Below, piece after piece: positions 14,510 through 16,918 of a DNA stretch of 16,918 nt. This DNA is from Candidatus Phaeomarinibacter sp. Lineage in GTDB: Bacteria > Pseudomonadota > Alphaproteobacteria > CGMCC-115125. The notes under the pieces were generated by a model, which saw only the letters and a program-made list of their open reading frames with translations, ran no database searches and was not told the DNA's origin. Within the stretch, counting starts at the first letter, position 1. The number at the start of each line of letters is the position of its first letter. A program made the position numbers and the translations under genes. Where the stretch lies: the NCBI GenBank assembly GCA_028279995.1, contig JANQMQ010000547.1:1-16918 (forward strand), written 5' to 3'.

Positions 14510-15887
14510 ATTTTTCCCGGTACTTGCGGACAATGCTGAGCGCAAAAACGTTCAGGCAGAGCGTGATGAAGAAAAGAACGAGGCCCAGCGCAAAGGCGGC
14601 GAGGGTCTTGGCGCTGTCAAACTCCTGATCACCGACAAGCAGCGTCACAATCTGCACGGTCACCGTGGTAACGGCTTCAAGCGGATTTGCTGTGAGATTA
14701 GCGGCAAGACCGGCAGCCATTACAACGATCATGGTTTCGCCGATGGCGCGGGAGACGGCGAGAAGGACCGCGCCGACGATGCCCGGAAGCGCTGCGGGCA
14801 GGATAACCTGCTTGATTGTTTCGGACTTGGTCGCCCCCAGGGCAAAGGAGCCGTCGCGCAGTGTTTGCGGCACGGCGTTCATCACGTCATCCGAGAGAGA
14901 CGATACGAACGGGATGATCATGACACCCATGACCATGCCAGCCGCGAGCGCGCTTTCAGACGACACATCCAGGCCAACAGATTCGCCAAAGCCGCGGAAC
15001 ATGGGCGCTACAGTTAGCGCGGCGAAAAAGCCATAGACCACGGTCGGGACGCCAGCCAGAACTTCGAGAATAGGCTTGGCTACGGAGCGAAATTTCGGCC
15101 CCGCATATTCCTACATGTAAATGGCCGAGAAGAGCCCAACCGGCACGGCCACACACATGGCGATAACGGTGATAAGAAACGTACCCGCAAAAATCGGCAC
15201 CGCACCGAAGGCGCCTGATGACCCGACCTGTTCTGCTCGGATGGCCGTCTGCGGGCTCCACTGCAGCCCAAACAGGAACTCGAACCAGGATACACGGGCG
15301 AAGAAGCGGCTGGCTTCAAAAATCAGGGACGCAACAATGCCGATGGTTGTGAAAATCGCGATTGTAGACGCAACCACCATTATGATCCGCACGACCCGCT
15401 CAACGCGGTTGCGGGCACGCAGGTCTTTTTCGATGTGGCTGCGCGCATAGCCGATCCCGAGGATGGCAACAGACAGCGCGACCACGATCAGCGCCATGTT
15501 GCTGACCCACAGGGCTGCCGAATAACCGTCAGCGGCAGCCTGAAGGGCGGGGTCGACCTCGCGGCTCACAATGTTGCCAGTTGCCAGATTCTTGATGTCT
15601 GTGATGAGCAGACTCAGCTGCGGCGGCGTCAGGCCAGCGATGGCGGAGTCTGGCAGGTTGGACCGCAGGATCATGTCTGCGACCTGAGGTTCAAGCACCA
15701 CCCAAAGGGCGAGGAGAATGAGTGCGGGAATCCCGCACCACACGGCAACATAGGCCCCGTGATAGCTGGGAAGGGAATGGAGTGAAACCAGCTCACCACC
15801 GGCAATGGAGCGCGCCTTACTGCGGCCCAGGAGGTACCCGATGTAACTCAGGACCAGAATGACAAGAATAAGGGTCGTCGCGCTCAT
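14502..15887 (-). pseudogene. pstC: Phosphate ABC transporter permease PstC, interrupted by an in-frame TAG
   Basis: PstC is the second membrane subunit of the phosphate importer. The frame runs from ATG 15887 to TGA 14502 as 461 codons, matching the long alphaproteobacterial form: an N-terminal helix at about 3-20, one at 47-66, an extracytoplasmic region to about 125, then helices at about 126-147 and 165-190 and the permease core. Codon 259 (15111-15113) is TAG, between GLFSAIYM and EYAGPKFRSVAKPILEVL, where homologues have one coding residue (for example S, A or Q before EYA). The frame continues intact through the EAA loop DGSFALGATKSETIKQVILP to the normal end. The stop removes most core helices, so a literal product would not transport. 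Sequencing error or suppression remain possible. Confidence 0.85.
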
Positions 15888-16138
15888 GCGGTTACTCGTT
15901 TGTCGTCAGCGCCCGGTCTTTCGCCACTCTCGCTCGAGAGTGCAAGCCGCCGTCTGACTGGCCCCCAAAATCAGAGCCCCCACGGCTCCGGTGCCTGACG
16001 TCGCGCTAACAGCGGAGTGCAAGGCACAAAATTTCGTAAATCTCAAAAATGCGCCGCCGGACCCACATGGAAGCGTATGGCGCCAAAGTGCCGATGGGGC
16101 AGTGATCAAGCTGACCACTGCCCCACTGGCGAACTTAC
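15888..16138 (-). other. pstS-pstC intercistronic region with hairpins
   Basis: About 250 nt separate pstS and pstC on the transcribed strand. Besides the strong hairpin at 16096-16124 there is a perfect 8-bp stem CACTCTCG / CGAGAGTG (15925-15932 and 15935-15942), with a 2-nt gap, about 40 nt before pstC. A weaker GC stem (15972-15978 with 15984-15990, one G-T pair) is followed by ATTTT on the minus strand and resembles a poor terminator. I see no Pho box (TGTCA direct repeats) and no believable gene here. Confidence 0.45.
16096..16124 (-). promoter_or_regulatory. Strong hairpin just after pstS (processing or partial-termination element)
   Basis: GGGGCAGTG (16096-16104) and CACTGCCCC (16116-16124) pair perfectly, and three further inner pairs (16106-16108 with 16112-16114) lengthen the stem past one mismatch. 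It begins 15 nt after the pstS stop. No T-run follows, so it is more likely an mRNA-stabilising or processing hairpin that keeps pstS message above that of the membrane genes, a common pattern for binding-protein genes. Confidence 0.6.
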
Positions 16139-16918
16139 TTACATGGTCAGCGGTGTCAGTGCGAGTGCACCTTCACGCATTGCTTCGCGGTCAGCGTCCG
16201 GAAGCGGGATCAGACCCTTTTCGATGGCGTAGCCTTCTGGGCCAACAGCCTTCTCAGCAACGAATTCAGCAACAAATTCCTTGATACCCGGCACAACACC
16301 GACGTGCTCATTCTTCACGTAGAAGAACAGTGAGCGGGACACGGGGTAATCGCCGGAAGCGATTGATTCAAAGGTCGGAGTGTTGCCTTCGATGATGGAG
16401 CCGTGGACCTTGTCGCGGTTCTCTTCAAGGAAAGAGAAACCGAAGATGCCAAGAGCGTTCGGGTTGGCTTCGAGCTTCTGAACGATCAGGTTGTCGTTTT
16501 CACCTGCTTCAACGAACTTGCCGTCTTCGCGCATGGTGTCAGAGATGGCACGGAAAGCCTTCTTGTCTTCACCACGAAGCGTGTTGAGCATGTCGAACTT
16601 GCGGGCGCCCTTGCGCATCACGAGTTCAACAAAAGCGTCGCGGGTACCGGAGGTCGGGGGCGGGCCCAGAACTTCGATTTCCACAGACGGAAGGGACGGG
16701 TCAATGTCAGACCACTTGTTGTTGGGGTTATCAACAAGAACACCGTCTTCATTCGGCACCTGCTTGGCAAGAGCCAGGAACAGCTGCTGGCGGCTCAGCT
16801 CATAAGTCGGCGCTGAGTTTGAGTTGGCAAGAACGATACCGTCATAGCCAATCTTGACTTCAGTGATGGTGATGCCGGCTGCTGTGCACTTCTCAAATTC
16901 GCTGGACTTGATGCGACG
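16139..16918 (-). CDS. pstS: Phosphate-binding protein PstS (partial, N-terminus off the right edge)
   Basis: This is the C-terminal 259 residues of the periplasmic phosphate-binding protein that feeds PstCA. The frame is open to the window edge (first visible codons RRIKSSEFEKC), so the signal peptide and N-lobe are missing. It has the phosphate-loop motif GPPPTSGTRDAFVELV and the typical late segments LGIFGFSFLEEN, SGDYPVSRSLFFYVKNEH and GYAIEKGLIPLPD. It ends with TAA at 16139-16141 and is followed by a strong hairpin. It is the first gene visible in the pst operon. The large SGTRDAF-type family also includes PhoX-like binding proteins, but the pst neighbours settle the call. Confidence 0.94.
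   Translation of the reverse strand, partial: RRIKSSEFEKCTAAGITITEVKIGYDGIVLANSNSAPTYELSRQQLFLALAKQVPNEDGVLVDNPNNKWSDIDPSLPSVEIEVLGPPPTSGTRDAFVELVMRKGARKFDMLNTLRGEDKKAFRAISDTMREDGKFVEAGENDNLIVQKLEANPNALGIFGFSFLEENRDKVHGSIIEGNTPTFESIASGDYPVSRSLFFYVKNEHVGVVPGIKEFVAEFVAEKAVGPEGYAIEKGLIPLPDADREAMREGALALTPLTM

Noticed and set aside
11838..15887. Genome-wide reassignment of TAA/TAG as sense codons, suggested by the pstB and pstC stops
   Set aside because: TAG ends the efflux adaptor, hslO, argF, phoB, pstA and pstB, and TAA ends gcrA, the permease and pstS, all at family-typical C-termini. A general reassignment would extend all of these. Partial suppression is kept as an option.
15906..16118. 70-residue minus-strand frame in the pstS-pstC spacer
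   Set aside because: No ribosome site, no homology that I can see, and it is built across the hairpins.
1..16918. Mobile elements, tRNA/rRNA genes, CRISPR array
   Set aside because: I looked for transposase motifs, terminal repeats, tRNA-like cloverleaf ends and regularly spaced direct repeats and saw none.

Overview
The window is GC-rich alphaproteobacterial chromosome. The clearest marker is gcrA, a cell-cycle regulator confined to Alphaproteobacteria, preceded by CtrA-, DnaA- and CcrM-type sites. The argD-argF-hslO order, the long DUF3333-type PstA and the pstS-pstC-pstA-pstB-phoU-phoB order agree. A Rhizobiales/Parvibaculales-like host is my guess; the sequence does not fix the genus.

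Layout. (1) 1-3124, minus strand: an RND efflux pump inner-membrane protein (its C-terminal part lies off the left edge) preceded by its periplasmic adaptor. (2) 3125-3385: divergent control region with a perfect 11-bp inverted repeat. (3) 3386-4555, plus strand: argE. (4) 4545-8315, minus strand: argD-argF-hslO-lipoprotein, tightly coupled by overlaps. (5) 8316-8525: a gap with three hairpins, one a good intrinsic terminator. (6) 8526-9332, minus strand: an ABC-2 permease without an adjacent ATPase. (7) 9333-9647: a dense regulatory region in front of gcrA. (8) 9648-10160, plus strand: gcrA, with a strong terminator shared with phoB. (9) 10279-16918, minus strand: the phosphate uptake and sensing operon, with pstS cut by the right edge.

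How the genes work together. ArgD, ArgE and ArgF cover the acetylornithine to citrulline part of arginine synthesis. PstSCAB imports phosphate, and PhoU and PhoB (with an unseen PhoR) turn transporter state into Pho regulon control. GcrA drives S-phase transcription with CcrM methylation, and its promoter carries sites for DnaA, CtrA and CcrM.

Most notable points. Both pstB and pstC are interrupted by a single in-frame stop codon (TAA at codon 101, TAG at codon 259) while the reading frame on both sides stays intact and conserved. The same operon encodes an unusually long PstA with a large charged periplasmic insertion. The gcrA promoter has two perfect inverted DnaA boxes, a perfect CtrA box, two GANTC sites and a perfect 15-bp inverted repeat that brackets the CtrA box. 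I saw no tRNA, rRNA, insertion sequence, prophage gene or CRISPR array.
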